Source of the DNA: a virus
Virus record (IMG/VR): IMGVR_UViG_3300042935_001183
Location: 62,001-126,000 of that record
DNA: 64,000 bases
Direction: 5' to 3' (one strand)
The position numbers and the translations under genes were made by a program. Shown piece by piece: positions 42,253 to 50,738 of this stretch. Position 1 is the stretch's first letter. Every line of letters starts with the position of its first letter. Under the pieces are notes generated by a model. It saw nothing but the letters and a program-made list of their open reading frames with translations, searched no databases and was not told the DNA's origin.

Positions 42253-42919
42253 ACTTTGGGTATTTGGACAAAGTATGTCCTTGCCTTACAATATTGGGTC
42301 ACCCGAACATGGATGGCCCAATCTTCTTAGTAAAAAGCTAAATATAGAGTACGAAAATTATGCTCAAGCAGGAGCAGATAATTTTTTCATTTATCATACG
42401 TTTTTAGAAAATCTTAACAGAATTACAGACAACGATTTGGTAATAATTGGATGGAGTCACCCATCACGAAAATCCTTTATCATTGACAATGATAACCCAG
42501 TACACACAGAAGCTATTAAAAAAAGTTTAGTGTATACCACCAAAACAAAACAGTTATTTCGCAGTAATAACAATTTTCTTAACACACAAAAAAAGTGGTC
42601 AACATTGACTCCTACGTCAACTGGGATCAATTTTTATGATAATTGGTTTGACAATTATTATTCGTTATACGAACAAACCTGCAATTTTCTAAGTTACACC
42701 GATAGTGTAAAATTGCGGTGTCCTGGGACTTATGTTCCGTTTTATTTTAGCAAAGAAAGCACACAAGATTTAAAACTTGTTGGTGCTGGATATATGTTGG
42801 ATTTCATTGTTGACAACAATGTTGCGATAAGTAAAAATGATTGTCACCTTAATGATTATGGTCACCAAATGTGGTCAGAGCATATTTACAATTATATAAA
42901 AAAATCAAAAAATGCATAA
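42221..42919 (+). CDS. SGNH hydrolase-like protein
   Basis: 232 residues, ATG within the end of the epimerase gene (32-nt overlap). Strand KLWVFGQSMSLPYNIG replaces the usual GDS with GQS, so the nucleophile Ser remains while Asp is Gln. LVIIGWSHPSRKSF is the strand shared with the paralogs at 4340 and 52890, and NDYGHQMW near the end supplies the Asp-x-x-His. Probably an esterase or acyltransferase on sugars. Overlaps the next gene by 8 nt. Confidence 0.5.
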   Translation: MPGFGIIENSKLWVFGQSMSLPYNIGSPEHGWPNLLSKKLNIEYENYAQAGADNFFIYHTFLENLNRITDNDLVIIGWSHPSRKSFIIDNDNPVHTEAIKKSLVYTTKTKQLFRSNNNFLNTQKKWSTLTPTSTGINFYDNWFDNYYSLYEQTCNFLSYTDSVKLRCPGTYVPFYFSKESTQDLKLVGAGYMLDFIVDNNVAISKNDCHLNDYGHQMWSEHIYNYIKKSKNA

Positions 42920-44792
42920 TGTTTACTTACTACAGCCCGCACATGGAAATGTGTTTGGCGGAACCGAAGGGTATTGGTTGCCGTATTCTGTAGGATGCCT
43001 TTGGAGTTTTGCTGTACAAAACCCGGTGATTAAAGATAACTTTGCACTTAAAGAGTTGGTCTTTAAAAGAATGTCAATTGACGAAACAATTAAAAACTTT
43101 GATAATCCATCCGTGGCAGCATTTAGTTGTTATGTCTGGAATTACGAATATTGTAAAAAACTAGCCGAGGCTATTAAAGAAAAATGGCCCAAGTGTCTTA
43201 TTGTATTTGGTGGACCACAAGTTACTAAATTACCCTATGAAAAATCTTTCTTTAAGAAACATCCATATGTTGATACAATTGTCAATGGTGAAGGTGAGCC
43301 GGCATTTTTAGATATACTATTATCATTATATCATAATAAACCAATTAAAAAAGTTAGTACGTTTGCTAGAATGGCCAACTTAGAGTACCCAAGCCCATAC
43401 ACATCGGGTGTGTTTGATAAAATAGTCAAGGATAATCCTGAGTATTACTGGCAAGGAGTATTAGAAACCAACCGTGGATGCCCGTATTCATGTACTTTTT
43501 GTGATTGGGGTAGCTTAACATACAGCAAGGTTCTTAAATTTGCAGAAGATCGGGTACTAGACGAGCTTACTTGGATGGCTAACAATCGTGTTGCATATTT
43601 GTTTATTGCTGATGCAAATTTTGGCATGCTCTATGAAAGAGATAAAAAGTTTGCACAACACATCCATCAATTACAAAACACAAAGGGATTTCCGCATGTT
43701 GTTATTGCCCAATGGGCTAAAAATGCAAAACAAAAAATTATAGAAATTGCAAAAATATTTTTTAGTAATGATAAAAATAGAGGATTTACTGTCAGTGTGC
43801 AAAGCATGAACGACCAAGTTCTCGATGCTATCAAAAGAAAGAATATGGAAATCAGCGATCTTAAAGAAATGCTAGAAGAATGTTTTAAAAATGGTATTCC
43901 AGCATACACTGAAATGATCCTCGGACTACCCTATGAGACCTATGAAACTTGGAAACAAAATCATGGGCTGATACTCGAGGCCGGGCAACACAACAGCCTG
44001 GATGTTTGGCTTGCACAATTATTAGAAAACTCAGAACTCAACAGCTATGAGCAACGGACTCTGCACCAGATTGAAAGTATTGCTGTTCCAAAGTTTGTAA
44101 CTGGTGCATTAGTTAATGAGGGTGATGATATTATGGAAAAAGAAGTAGTAGTCAAAGCCACAAAGTACATGCCCCTTGAGGATTTTGTTAAGAGTTATTT
44201 GTTTAGTTATATTATAATGACTTATCACTATAGTGGCATCACGCATATTCTAAGTAGGTTCCTAAGAAAACATAAAAATATCAGTTACTACGATTTCTAT
44301 TCTCAAATTGAAAATAAAATTGTTAACGGTCCTAGTACTAGTTTACTGACTCAAGAATACTATAGAATGAAGAATTTTATTGTTTCTTTTTTAGAAAGTG
44401 GCGAAAGTATTATTCCAAACAGGGATGGGCATAGTGCGCTTTGGACCAGTATCCACATATTGTTTGATAATGTTGATTTGACGCTTGAAGAAATTTATCA
44501 AATTATTAACAACGAATTTTGCGAGTTGGATCCTGAAATTTATAAAGAAGTAATGTTGTTGCAATCTGATTATCTACATCATTATGAAGGTAGTTACCCG
44601 TATACTGTTGACTATCAATACAACATTTACGATTATGTGTTCAACAACTCTGACGAATTAAACGTTCCAAACACACTTGAAATTTCGTATCCATTTAAGC
44701 ATAAAAACAAACAGGACTTCTTTGAACAATTATATTTTGGTCGACGAGCATCAGTATCAAAAAACAGAATTAACAAAATTGACAATGTTTGA
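42912..44792 (+). CDS. B12-binding radical SAM enzyme
   Basis: 626 residues. An N-terminal cobalamin-binding-type Rossmann domain (VAAFSCYVWNYEYCKKLAEAIKEKWPKCLIVFGGPQVT; VDTIVNGEGEPAF), then the radical SAM motif C190-x3-C194-x2-C197 (RGCPYSCTFC), and barrel strands (AYLFIADANFGM, GFTVSVQSMNDQVLDAIKRKN, AYTEMILGLPYETYETW). Families of this shape perform methylations and other radical chemistry on unreactive carbons. A C-terminal part of about 230 residues is unassigned. More AT-rich than neighbours. Such large radical SAM enzymes in phages are uncommon. Confidence 0.85.
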   Translation: MHNVYLLQPAHGNVFGGTEGYWLPYSVGCLWSFAVQNPVIKDNFALKELVFKRMSIDETIKNFDNPSVAAFSCYVWNYEYCKKLAEAIKEKWPKCLIVFGGPQVTKLPYEKSFFKKHPYVDTIVNGEGEPAFLDILLSLYHNKPIKKVSTFARMANLEYPSPYTSGVFDKIVKDNPEYYWQGVLETNRGCPYSCTFCDWGSLTYSKVLKFAEDRVLDELTWMANNRVAYLFIADANFGMLYERDKKFAQHIHQLQNTKGFPHVVIAQWAKNAKQKIIEIAKIFFSNDKNRGFTVSVQSMNDQVLDAIKRKNMEISDLKEMLEECFKNGIPAYTEMILGLPYETYETWKQNHGLILEAGQHNSLDVWLAQLLENSELNSYEQRTLHQIESIAVPKFVTGALVNEGDDIMEKEVVVKATKYMPLEDFVKSYLFSYIIMTYHYSGITHILSRFLRKHKNISYYDFYSQIENKIVNGPSTSLLTQEYYRMKNFIVSFLESGESIIPNRDGHSALWTSIHILFDNVDLTLEEIYQIINNEFCELDPEIYKEVMLLQSDYLHHYEGSYPYTVDYQYNIYDYVFNNSDELNVPNTLEISYPFKHKNKQDFFEQLYFGRRASVSKNRINKIDNV

Positions 44793-45381
44793 CAAAATAT
44801 TAAAATTTGAACAAGCTCTAGCAGAGTTTACCGGTGCGCCATATGCAATCATGACTGATTGTTGTACGCATGCTATTGAACTGTGTTTGCGATACGATCA
44901 AGTCAAGGAGTGCAAGTTTACTCCTTATACCTATTTGAGTATTCCAATGACCATGCACAAGTTAGGTATCAAATACGAGTACCTTGATCATGCCTGGCAA
45001 CGCTGGGTCGGCGAATACCCTTTTGTAGGCACACGCATTTGGGATTCAGCACGTAGACTCGAACAAGATATGTATCGTCCGGACACATTGACCTGCCTGA
45101 GCTTTGGGCATGGCAAACCACTTCACATTGGTCGTGGTGGTGCTATCTTGCTGGATGATGTCGAAGCCTACAATATCATGCTGGCTCAACGCTACGACGG
45201 CAGAGACTTAGCTATCAAGCCATGGGAATCACAGCAGGTGTTCAAGGTGGGTTATCATTACAAGCCCACCATAGAAGAAGCAGAAATTGGTTTGGACCTG
45301 CTCAACGTAATCAAGGTTAATAGGCCGCAACCCGTGTATGTTGATTATCCAGACTGTAGACAAATAACCATTGAGGATTAA
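44785..45381 (+). CDS. Short DegT/DnrJ-type PLP enzyme-like protein
   Basis: 198 residues from the ATG at 44785; the frame extends upstream to 44677 but that region is the end of the radical SAM gene. The order FTGAPYAIMTDCCTHAIELCLR, TYLSIPMTMHKLGIKYEYLD and SFGHGKPLHIGRGGAILLDD matches the large domain of DegT/DnrJ/EryC1 sugar aminotransferases, with the PLP Lys probably in GHGKPL. At about half the usual length (around 370) it lacks the small domain, so it may be a reduced, possibly non-aminating, version. Confidence 0.65.
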   Translation: MFDKILKFEQALAEFTGAPYAIMTDCCTHAIELCLRYDQVKECKFTPYTYLSIPMTMHKLGIKYEYLDHAWQRWVGEYPFVGTRIWDSARRLEQDMYRPDTLTCLSFGHGKPLHIGRGGAILLDDVEAYNIMLAQRYDGRDLAIKPWESQQVFKVGYHYKPTIEEAEIGLDLLNVIKVNRPQPVYVDYPDCRQITIED

Positions 45382-45384
45382 AAA

Positions 45385-45924
45385 ATGTTTGTACAAAAAA
45401 TTAAACTAGACTATAATTTTGGTATTTTTCTAAATGCCGACTATACCACACACGAAGATACCTGTATCAAACATCAGGTGACCGAAATGGCTGACATCTA
45501 TGCATCCTATGGTGGATTGCCAAAAAGTTACTGTTATGAAAATACTAAAATTAATCAACTTTGGTGGACTCCGGATCAGATAGACTTTATAGAAATTGGT
45601 CAACAGTTAGGTATGGAAATTGTCACTATGTCAAGTATTAGACAACAACCTGGCTGTATAACCACCTTGCACAAAGATACATTCTACCAAATTAAAAAAC
45701 GATTTCCTGAACGTACTGAACTAAAAGTCAGAGCCAATGTCTATTTGGAAGATTACAAATTTGGGCAAATGATTCAATACATTTCCCCGGACAATACTTT
45801 TGAAACCAGTGTTGGTTGGAAACAGGGCGAGGGCTGGATGTGGGATAGTGATATCCAACATCTAAGCTGTAATGCAGGCATGGAAGACAAATATACTCTC
45901 CAAATTTCAGGCTTTAGGATTTGA
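45385..45924 (+). CDS. 2OG/Fe(II) oxygenase-like protein
   Basis: 179 residues. H-x-D in TTLHKDTFYQ, a strand LKVRANVYLEDYKFGQMIQYI and a distal His in SDIQHLSCNAG give the double-stranded beta-helix iron site; no clear 2OG-binding Arg after the His except in ISGFRI at the end. It is related in layout to the oxygenase at 1708. Substrate unknown. The -35 box of the folE promoter overlaps its stop. Confidence 0.55.
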   Translation: MFVQKIKLDYNFGIFLNADYTTHEDTCIKHQVTEMADIYASYGGLPKSYCYENTKINQLWWTPDQIDFIEIGQQLGMEIVTMSSIRQQPGCITTLHKDTFYQIKKRFPERTELKVRANVYLEDYKFGQMIQYISPDNTFETSVGWKQGEGWMWDSDIQHLSCNAGMEDKYTLQISGFRI

Positions 45925-45949
45925 CTTTTTTAAATAAATCTGTTAAACT
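45921..45949 (+). promoter_or_regulatory. Sigma70-type promoter of folE
   Basis: TTGACT (45921-45926), 17-bp spacer, TAAACT (45944-45949) with an upstream TG in the extended position. The -10 is a four-of-six match. It would drive folE and the methyltransferase-like gene after it. Confidence 0.55.
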
Positions 45950-45961
45950 TAATAAATATTC

Positions 45962-45981
45962 TTGCTACACAAAGGTAGCAA
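45962..45981 (+). promoter_or_regulatory. Hairpin in the folE leader
   Basis: TTGCTAC (45962-45968) pairs with GTAGCAA (45975-45981) over a 6-nt loop ACAAAG, followed by an A-rich stretch and the AAGGAAGG ribosome-binding site. It could regulate folE. The size is small-riboswitch-like, but I cannot match it to the preQ1 consensus. Confidence 0.35.
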
Positions 45982-46020
45982 ATATCAAAATTTAAAATCC
46001 GCGTAAGGAAGGATATCAAT

Positions 46021-46704
46021 ATGTCATACAACAAAACAAAATGCGACCCTGAATTGGGTCTACTAGTACACAAACACTTGGTCAAGTGTGGTGTAGAAAC
46101 TCCTACATTTCAACATGCAGTTGATCGTAAAGATAAAATTGAGTTAATCGAAAAAGACTTTAAACATATCATGGAAGTGTTGGGTTTAGACCTTAGTGAT
46201 GATAGTCTAATGGATACACCAAAGCGTGTGGCCAAGATGTATGTTAATGAAATCTTCTGGGGTCTTGACTATGAAGCGTTTCCAAAATGTACTACAGTTG
46301 ACAACAAGATGAAATACGATGAAATGGTTATTGAACGTAATGTCAACGTACAAAGCAATTGCGAACATCACTTTGTTGTGATTGATGGTGTAGCAACTGT
46401 GGGTTACATTCCCAAACAAAAAGTCTTGGGCTTATCTAAGATCAATCGTGTTGTTGAATACTTTAGCAAACGTCCACAAATTCAAGAGCGTCTGACAGAA
46501 CAGGTATATCATGCTCTACAATACATTCTTGACACTGATGATATTGCGGTGGTAGTCGATGCTCAACACTATTGTGTAAAGAGTCGCGGCGTAGAGGACA
46601 CAGGATCGTCAACAGTTACTAGCAAACTTGGCGGAGTATTCAAGAGTGATCCATCAGTTCGTAACGAGTTTATGAATATTGTTAATGCGTGTAAAAGAAA
46701 TTAA
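46021..46704 (+). CDS. folE: GTP cyclohydrolase I
   Basis: 227 residues with complete active-site signatures: zinc ligands C114 (in SNCEHHF), H117 and C185 (AQHYCVKSRG), the TPKRVAKMYVNEIF helix and GLSKINRVVEYFSKRPQIQERLT. It turns GTP into dihydroneopterin triphosphate, the first step toward 7-deazaguanines (with QueD and QueE) as well as folate. Own promoter and a hairpin leader. Together with dpdA the purpose is most likely DNA modification rather than folate. Confidence 0.95.
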   Translation: MSYNKTKCDPELGLLVHKHLVKCGVETPTFQHAVDRKDKIELIEKDFKHIMEVLGLDLSDDSLMDTPKRVAKMYVNEIFWGLDYEAFPKCTTVDNKMKYDEMVIERNVNVQSNCEHHFVVIDGVATVGYIPKQKVLGLSKINRVVEYFSKRPQIQERLTEQVYHALQYILDTDDIAVVVDAQHYCVKSRGVEDTGSSTVTSKLGGVFKSDPSVRNEFMNIVNACKRN

Positions 46705-46707
46705 TAT

Positions 46708-47400
46708 ATGAATAACGTAAACGAATACAATGTATCCAAATTTAAAGAAGAGTTTCTGAATACAGATTTATACCGGACTCTCGAAAAAGACTTTGACCAT
46801 TTAGTCTGGACCAAACACTGGCCGTATCAAAAACATGCAAGTACTCCTAGACAAATGTGGGGAGATCGGCTACGAGAGACTTATTTTTCTCTAACACCTT
46901 TTTATTATCTAAAACCATTGTTGGAAAAATCTCCGGACACAATATATGATATAGGATGTGGCTGGAATATTTTTAAAAAATATATACCTAATATTGTTGG
47001 TGTAGATTTCAATGATGACTATCGAGACATTGATGATCAATTTGATGATGAATATGTTAAAAATCATCAACAATATTTTGAATCAGTATTTTCAATTTGT
47101 GCCTTGCATTTTTGTTCATTAACTAAATTTGAGAATCAAATACAACAATTTGTTTCAATGATCAAACCTGGCGGGCGAGGATATCTGGCATTAAATTTTC
47201 AAAGATTCACTGACTTTACAAGTGAAACTGATTTAATTAAACTTTTTAACACAGCAAAGCCCAACGGTGCAATGTACAATCAGTTTATCCGTGATGCGTT
47301 ATCAAATATAGATTGTAATTATTTGATTGTGGACGTTGACATTAGCACTCACAATGAACAAATGGACGGAAATATTCGTATTGTGGTAGAAGCCAAGTAG
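46708..47400 (+). CDS. SAM methyltransferase-like protein
   Basis: 230 residues, 3 nt after folE. Motif I IYDIGCGWNIFKKYIPNIVGVD (about 76-97) gives a Rossmann SAM-binding site; post-motif strands SVFSICALHF and KPGGRGYLALNF follow. No recognised target-recognition part. It may methylate a small molecule or modified base; the position inside the deazaguanine gene group is suggestive only. Confidence 0.65.
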   Translation: MNNVNEYNVSKFKEEFLNTDLYRTLEKDFDHLVWTKHWPYQKHASTPRQMWGDRLRETYFSLTPFYYLKPLLEKSPDTIYDIGCGWNIFKKYIPNIVGVDFNDDYRDIDDQFDDEYVKNHQQYFESVFSICALHFCSLTKFENQIQQFVSMIKPGGRGYLALNFQRFTDFTSETDLIKLFNTAKPNGAMYNQFIRDALSNIDCNYLIVDVDISTHNEQMDGNIRIVVEAK

Positions 47401-47434
47401 TCAAGCTTCAGCGGTCTTTAGAGCATCATCCCGC

Positions 47435-47463
47435 TATACAAATTCTGCTGTCTATGCTATAAT
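47435..47463 (+). promoter_or_regulatory. Extended -10 sigma70 promoter of queD
   Basis: TATACA (47435-47440), 17-bp spacer, perfect TATAAT (47458-47463) preceded by TG-C, an extended -10. The weak -35 fits that class. Followed by ATAGGAGAAAAGC and the ATG at 47482. Confidence 0.75.
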
Positions 47464-47481
47464 TTAACATAGGAGAAAAGC

Positions 47482-48015
47482 ATGTCAGACAATTTTAACG
47501 CAGTAGTCGAGCAAAAGTATCGTCCGGTGACCTACAAGTTTACCAGTACCAAAGAGTACATTGATGCATTTCCGTGTGCCTACCGACAGTGGAGAGCCGA
47601 CAGTCATTGTAACTTGAATCATGGTTACTCGTTTAGTATGAAGTTTTACTTTGGTACCAACCACCTTGACGTCCGCAACTGGGCCGCTGACTATGGTGGT
47701 CTCAAAGAACTTAAAAAGATTTTAGAAGATCAATTTGATCACACAACCTTGGTCAGTGCCGATGATCCGGAACTAGAATTCTACAAAGAAATGGAACGTC
47801 GTAAACTGGCCAAGCTCACAATCTTGCCCCGAGTTGGATGTGAATCACTTGCAGACATGCTGTACAAGTATGTGAACGGTGTTTACATTCCTGACTTTTG
47901 GGGAGAGTACGAAGCAAGTCGTTTATGGTGCTACCGAGTGGAAGTGCGTGAAACACAAGCAAACATGGCTTTTAGAGAAGGCCATAGAGAATGGAACGAG
48001 GATTTATTTGAATGA
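47482..48015 (+). CDS. queD: 6-carboxytetrahydropterin synthase-like (QueD)
   Basis: 177 residues of tunnelling fold. Active-site elements: H42 and catalytic C43 in ADSHCNLNHGY, H47, D86-H87 (QFDHTTL), and a C-terminal E in YRVEVRET. The usual HGH zinc motif reads H47-G-Y49 here, so one of three zinc ligands seems replaced by Tyr. QueD converts dihydroneopterin triphosphate to 6-carboxytetrahydropterin, feeding QueE. Has its own extended -10 promoter. The altered zinc site is the oddity. Confidence 0.8.
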   Translation: MSDNFNAVVEQKYRPVTYKFTSTKEYIDAFPCAYRQWRADSHCNLNHGYSFSMKFYFGTNHLDVRNWAADYGGLKELKKILEDQFDHTTLVSADDPELEFYKEMERRKLAKLTILPRVGCESLADMLYKYVNGVYIPDFWGEYEASRLWCYRVEVRETQANMAFREGHREWNEDLFE

Positions 48016-48854
48016 AATTAATTGAAATACCAGCTTTAATTTTAGAGCCAAAATATGATGTGGCTGTATTATTACCCACACGAGGACGCACAACTGCATT
48101 GCTCGATAGTCTAAACAGCCTGATTGACCACGCCGATGATGTAAAATCAATACAAATTTTACTGGGCATGGATGATGATGACACAGAGTCTATTGAGTGG
48201 GCGGCAAAAAATATTTTTAAAGATTTTGACAGTCGAGGTATTTCAACGTCAATATTGGAATTTAAACCGGTTGGCTACACTCGCTTGAATGAATATGTAA
48301 CAGCACTGGCTAAAAAAAGCAATGCACGTTGGTTAATGTTCTGGAACGACGATGCACTCATGCAAACACAGGGCTGGGACAGTCGAATAAAAGAGCACAC
48401 CGGTAAGTTTCGTGTGTTGAGAATGCCCACACACAATGAACACCCTTATGCTGTATTTCCAATTGTGCCAAGAGATTGGTTAATGTTATTTGATTATCTA
48501 AGCGCACATCAACTTTCCGACGCATGGATTAGTCAGATTGCCTATATATTGAATATCATGGAAACTATTTCCGTTGATGTACTACACGATCGACACGACC
48601 TAACCGGTAATAATAACGACGAAACTTTTCAGAATAGAATTATGTACGAGGGTCGGCCTGAAGATCCTAGAGACTTTAATCACTTTGACCATCGACGTCA
48701 ACGCTTTTTAGATGCTAGTCGAATTGCTTGGTTTATGCATGCTCGAGGTGAAGATGTTAGTTGGTTTATGAATGTACTGGCAAACAAACAAGACCCGTGG
48801 GTTAGAATGCTTGATGAGTTTGACCCAAATAAACAAATGGCAAAATTTAATTAA
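48012..48854 (+). CDS. GT-A glycosyltransferase (GT2-like)
   Basis: 280 residues, ATGA overlap with queD. Opening strand VAVLLPTRGRTTALLDSLNSL, then ILLGMDDDDTES and the metal site WLMFWNDDALM fit the GT-A fold. The second half (PIVPRDWLMLF, DVLHDRHDLTGNN) is common in phage GTs. Being coupled to queD suggests sugar addition to a modified base as one option; virion or host glycan are others. Confidence 0.6.
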   Translation: MKLIEIPALILEPKYDVAVLLPTRGRTTALLDSLNSLIDHADDVKSIQILLGMDDDDTESIEWAAKNIFKDFDSRGISTSILEFKPVGYTRLNEYVTALAKKSNARWLMFWNDDALMQTQGWDSRIKEHTGKFRVLRMPTHNEHPYAVFPIVPRDWLMLFDYLSAHQLSDAWISQIAYILNIMETISVDVLHDRHDLTGNNNDETFQNRIMYEGRPEDPRDFNHFDHRRQRFLDASRIAWFMHARGEDVSWFMNVLANKQDPWVRMLDEFDPNKQMAKFN

Positions 48855-48856
48855 TT

Positions 48857-49627
48857 ATGGACTTACAAAAAAGAATTCTTGACTACTGGAACACACAACC
48901 ATGTAATGTTGGGCACAGTAGTGCTACCATTGGCTCTGAACAGTACTTTGACGAAGTAACAAGCAAACGATATCGTGCTGAACCACACATCCTTGATTTT
49001 GCTGGATTTCACAGTTGGCGAGGTAAACGTGTATTAGAAATTGGATGTGGTATTGGCACGGATGCTGAACAGTTTGCTCGTCACGGTGCCGAATACGTGG
49101 GCATTGATTTGTCAGATGCCAGTTTAGATTTGTGCAAGCAAAGATTCAATGTCTATGACCTCGAAGGTGAGTTTTACAATATTGACATCACTGACCGCAA
49201 AGTGTTAGACTTAGGACAATTTGATTTGGTCTACAGCTACGGAGTCCTGCATCATTACCCAGGCATGCAAGATCATATTAAAACTGTTGCCAGTTTGTTA
49301 ACACCCGACGGCGAGTTTAGATTTATGGTCTATGCCAAAAACTCCTGGAAGTATGCTATGATTCGAAAAGGTCTAGATCAATTTGAAGCTCAGGCAAATT
49401 GTCCTTATGCAGAAGCATATACTTCAGAAGAAATACACGAGTTGCTAAAAGAAGATTTCGATGTGTTACGCTTACGACAAAGTCATTGCTTTATGTATAA
49501 TGTAGAAAAATACAAGCAGGGTATTTTTGAACTTGAGCCGTGGTTTGAAGCAATGCCCGAATTAATGAGAGAAGCAGTTAAAGAATATTTAGGCTGGCAT
49601 CTTTTGGTAAAAGCAAAGAAGTTATGA
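48857..49627 (+). CDS. Class I SAM methyltransferase
   Basis: 256 residues. Motif I VLEIGCGIGTDAEQFARHG (about 56-74) with acidic GIDLSDASLD, motif IV-like FDLVYSYGVLHHYPG and post-strand GEFRFMVYAK. This is the methyltransferase-11/25 type acting on small molecules or lipids. Two nucleotides after the GT gene and overlapping the MazG-like gene by 4 nt. Confidence 0.8.
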   Translation: MDLQKRILDYWNTQPCNVGHSSATIGSEQYFDEVTSKRYRAEPHILDFAGFHSWRGKRVLEIGCGIGTDAEQFARHGAEYVGIDLSDASLDLCKQRFNVYDLEGEFYNIDITDRKVLDLGQFDLVYSYGVLHHYPGMQDHIKTVASLLTPDGEFRFMVYAKNSWKYAMIRKGLDQFEAQANCPYAEAYTSEEIHELLKEDFDVLRLRQSHCFMYNVEKYKQGIFELEPWFEAMPELMREAVKEYLGWHLLVKAKKL

Positions 49628-49902
49628 ACTCAAAAATAAACGAAGTGATGGATATCCTCCAGGAAGAGTGTGCTGAGGTTATACAAATTGTAAGCAAGAT
49701 ACGTAGATTTGGCATAGATGAAATTCATCTGAAACGTGGAATGTCCAATAGAGAAATGTTGTGCGAAGAAGTAGGCGATGTACTGTGCATGGTTGAATTG
49801 CTTAGAGAACTTAAAATTATTGATGATGCTAGTATACAAGCCGCTGTTCAAAATAAAAGAAAAAAGTTACAGCAGTGGTCAACCATATATGAAAGCCAGT
49901 GA
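49624..49902 (+). CDS. MazG-like nucleotide pyrophosphohydrolase
   Basis: 92 residues, all-alpha. EECAEVIQIVSKI and EEVGDVLCMVELL give the E-x2-E...E-x2-D metal-binding pattern of MazG-like NTP pyrophosphatases. Phage MazG proteins cleave dNTPs or other nucleotides, perhaps removing unmodified or alarmone nucleotides. Overlaps the next gene by 14 nt. A second MazG-like gene is at 55025. Confidence 0.75.
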   Translation: MNSKINEVMDILQEECAEVIQIVSKIRRFGIDEIHLKRGMSNREMLCEEVGDVLCMVELLRELKIIDDASIQAAVQNKRKKLQQWSTIYESQ

Positions 49903-50737
49903 CATCAAATGGCTTCATGTTGAAGCTAGTTCAAAATGCAATGCTTGGTGTCCGGCTTGTCCCAGAAACAACAATGGATATGGATTGAAGCCAGGACTGG
50001 TTGAACAAGATCTTGAAACTGATCGGTTAGCTGATATTCTAAATCAACTGCCAATGTTGGACGGCATACAATTTTGCGGAAACTACGGTGATCCAGTGAT
50101 AGCTCACAATTTTATTGAATTGATTAAACTTGCTAAACGTCACACTCAAAAAATACAAATACATACCAACGGTAGCTTAAGAACTACTGCATGGTGGAAA
50201 GATTTAGCAAATTTATTAACTGACATCAATCATGACGTTTGGTTTGGTATAGATGGGCTAAAAGGTGTACACGAAATATATCGGCAAGGCACAGACTATA
50301 ACAAAGTAATTGAAAATGCCAAGGCATTTATATCAGCTGGTGGAACAGCAACATGGCAATTTATACCATATGCACACAACGAACATCAGGTTAAAGATTG
50401 TATACGCACTAGCCAAAAACTAGGATTTAAACATTTTAAATTGGTTAAATTATATCGCAATCGTCAATTGGCCAAAAATTATAGAACTGGAGAGGAATTT
50501 GATCTTTTACCACCGGTGGAATTTCAACATCTGATACGTATGCCAAAAATATCAACTGTGGTTGATCCAAAAAATTGTATACATTTATTGCCGCCTTCGA
50601 TGTATCTAGCCGCATCAGGAAAACTGAGTACATGTTGTTTTTTTGCTCCAGTAGAAAAATTTGACAGCATTGACGAATTACTGTATAATAAACTAGATCT
50701 AACACACAATCAGTGTTTGATATCATGTGGAACATAA
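49889..50737 (+). CDS. Radical SAM protein (SPASM-like)
   Basis: 282 residues from the ATG at 49889. Cluster motif C17-x3-C21-x2-C24 (SKCNAWCPAC) and barrel strands IQFCGNYGDPVIA, KIQIHTNGSLR and VWFGIDGLKGVHEIYR are typical of the MoaA/PqqE-like group. C-terminal Cys (KNCIHLL, STCCFF, QCLISC) suggest an auxiliary cluster. It lies 1 nt before queE; whether it acts on the deazaguanine or on a peptide is unknown. Confidence 0.8.
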   Translation: MKASDIKWLHVEASSKCNAWCPACPRNNNGYGLKPGLVEQDLETDRLADILNQLPMLDGIQFCGNYGDPVIAHNFIELIKLAKRHTQKIQIHTNGSLRTTAWWKDLANLLTDINHDVWFGIDGLKGVHEIYRQGTDYNKVIENAKAFISAGGTATWQFIPYAHNEHQVKDCIRTSQKLGFKHFKLVKLYRNRQLAKNYRTGEEFDLLPPVEFQHLIRMPKISTVVDPKNCIHLLPPSMYLAASGKLSTCCFFAPVEKFDSIDELLYNKLDLTHNQCLISCGT

Positions 50738-50738
50738 T

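Noticed and set aside
45962-45981. preQ1-I riboswitch upstream of folE
   Set aside because: The stem-loop lacks the loop and tail sequence of the known class; kept only as an unnamed hairpin.
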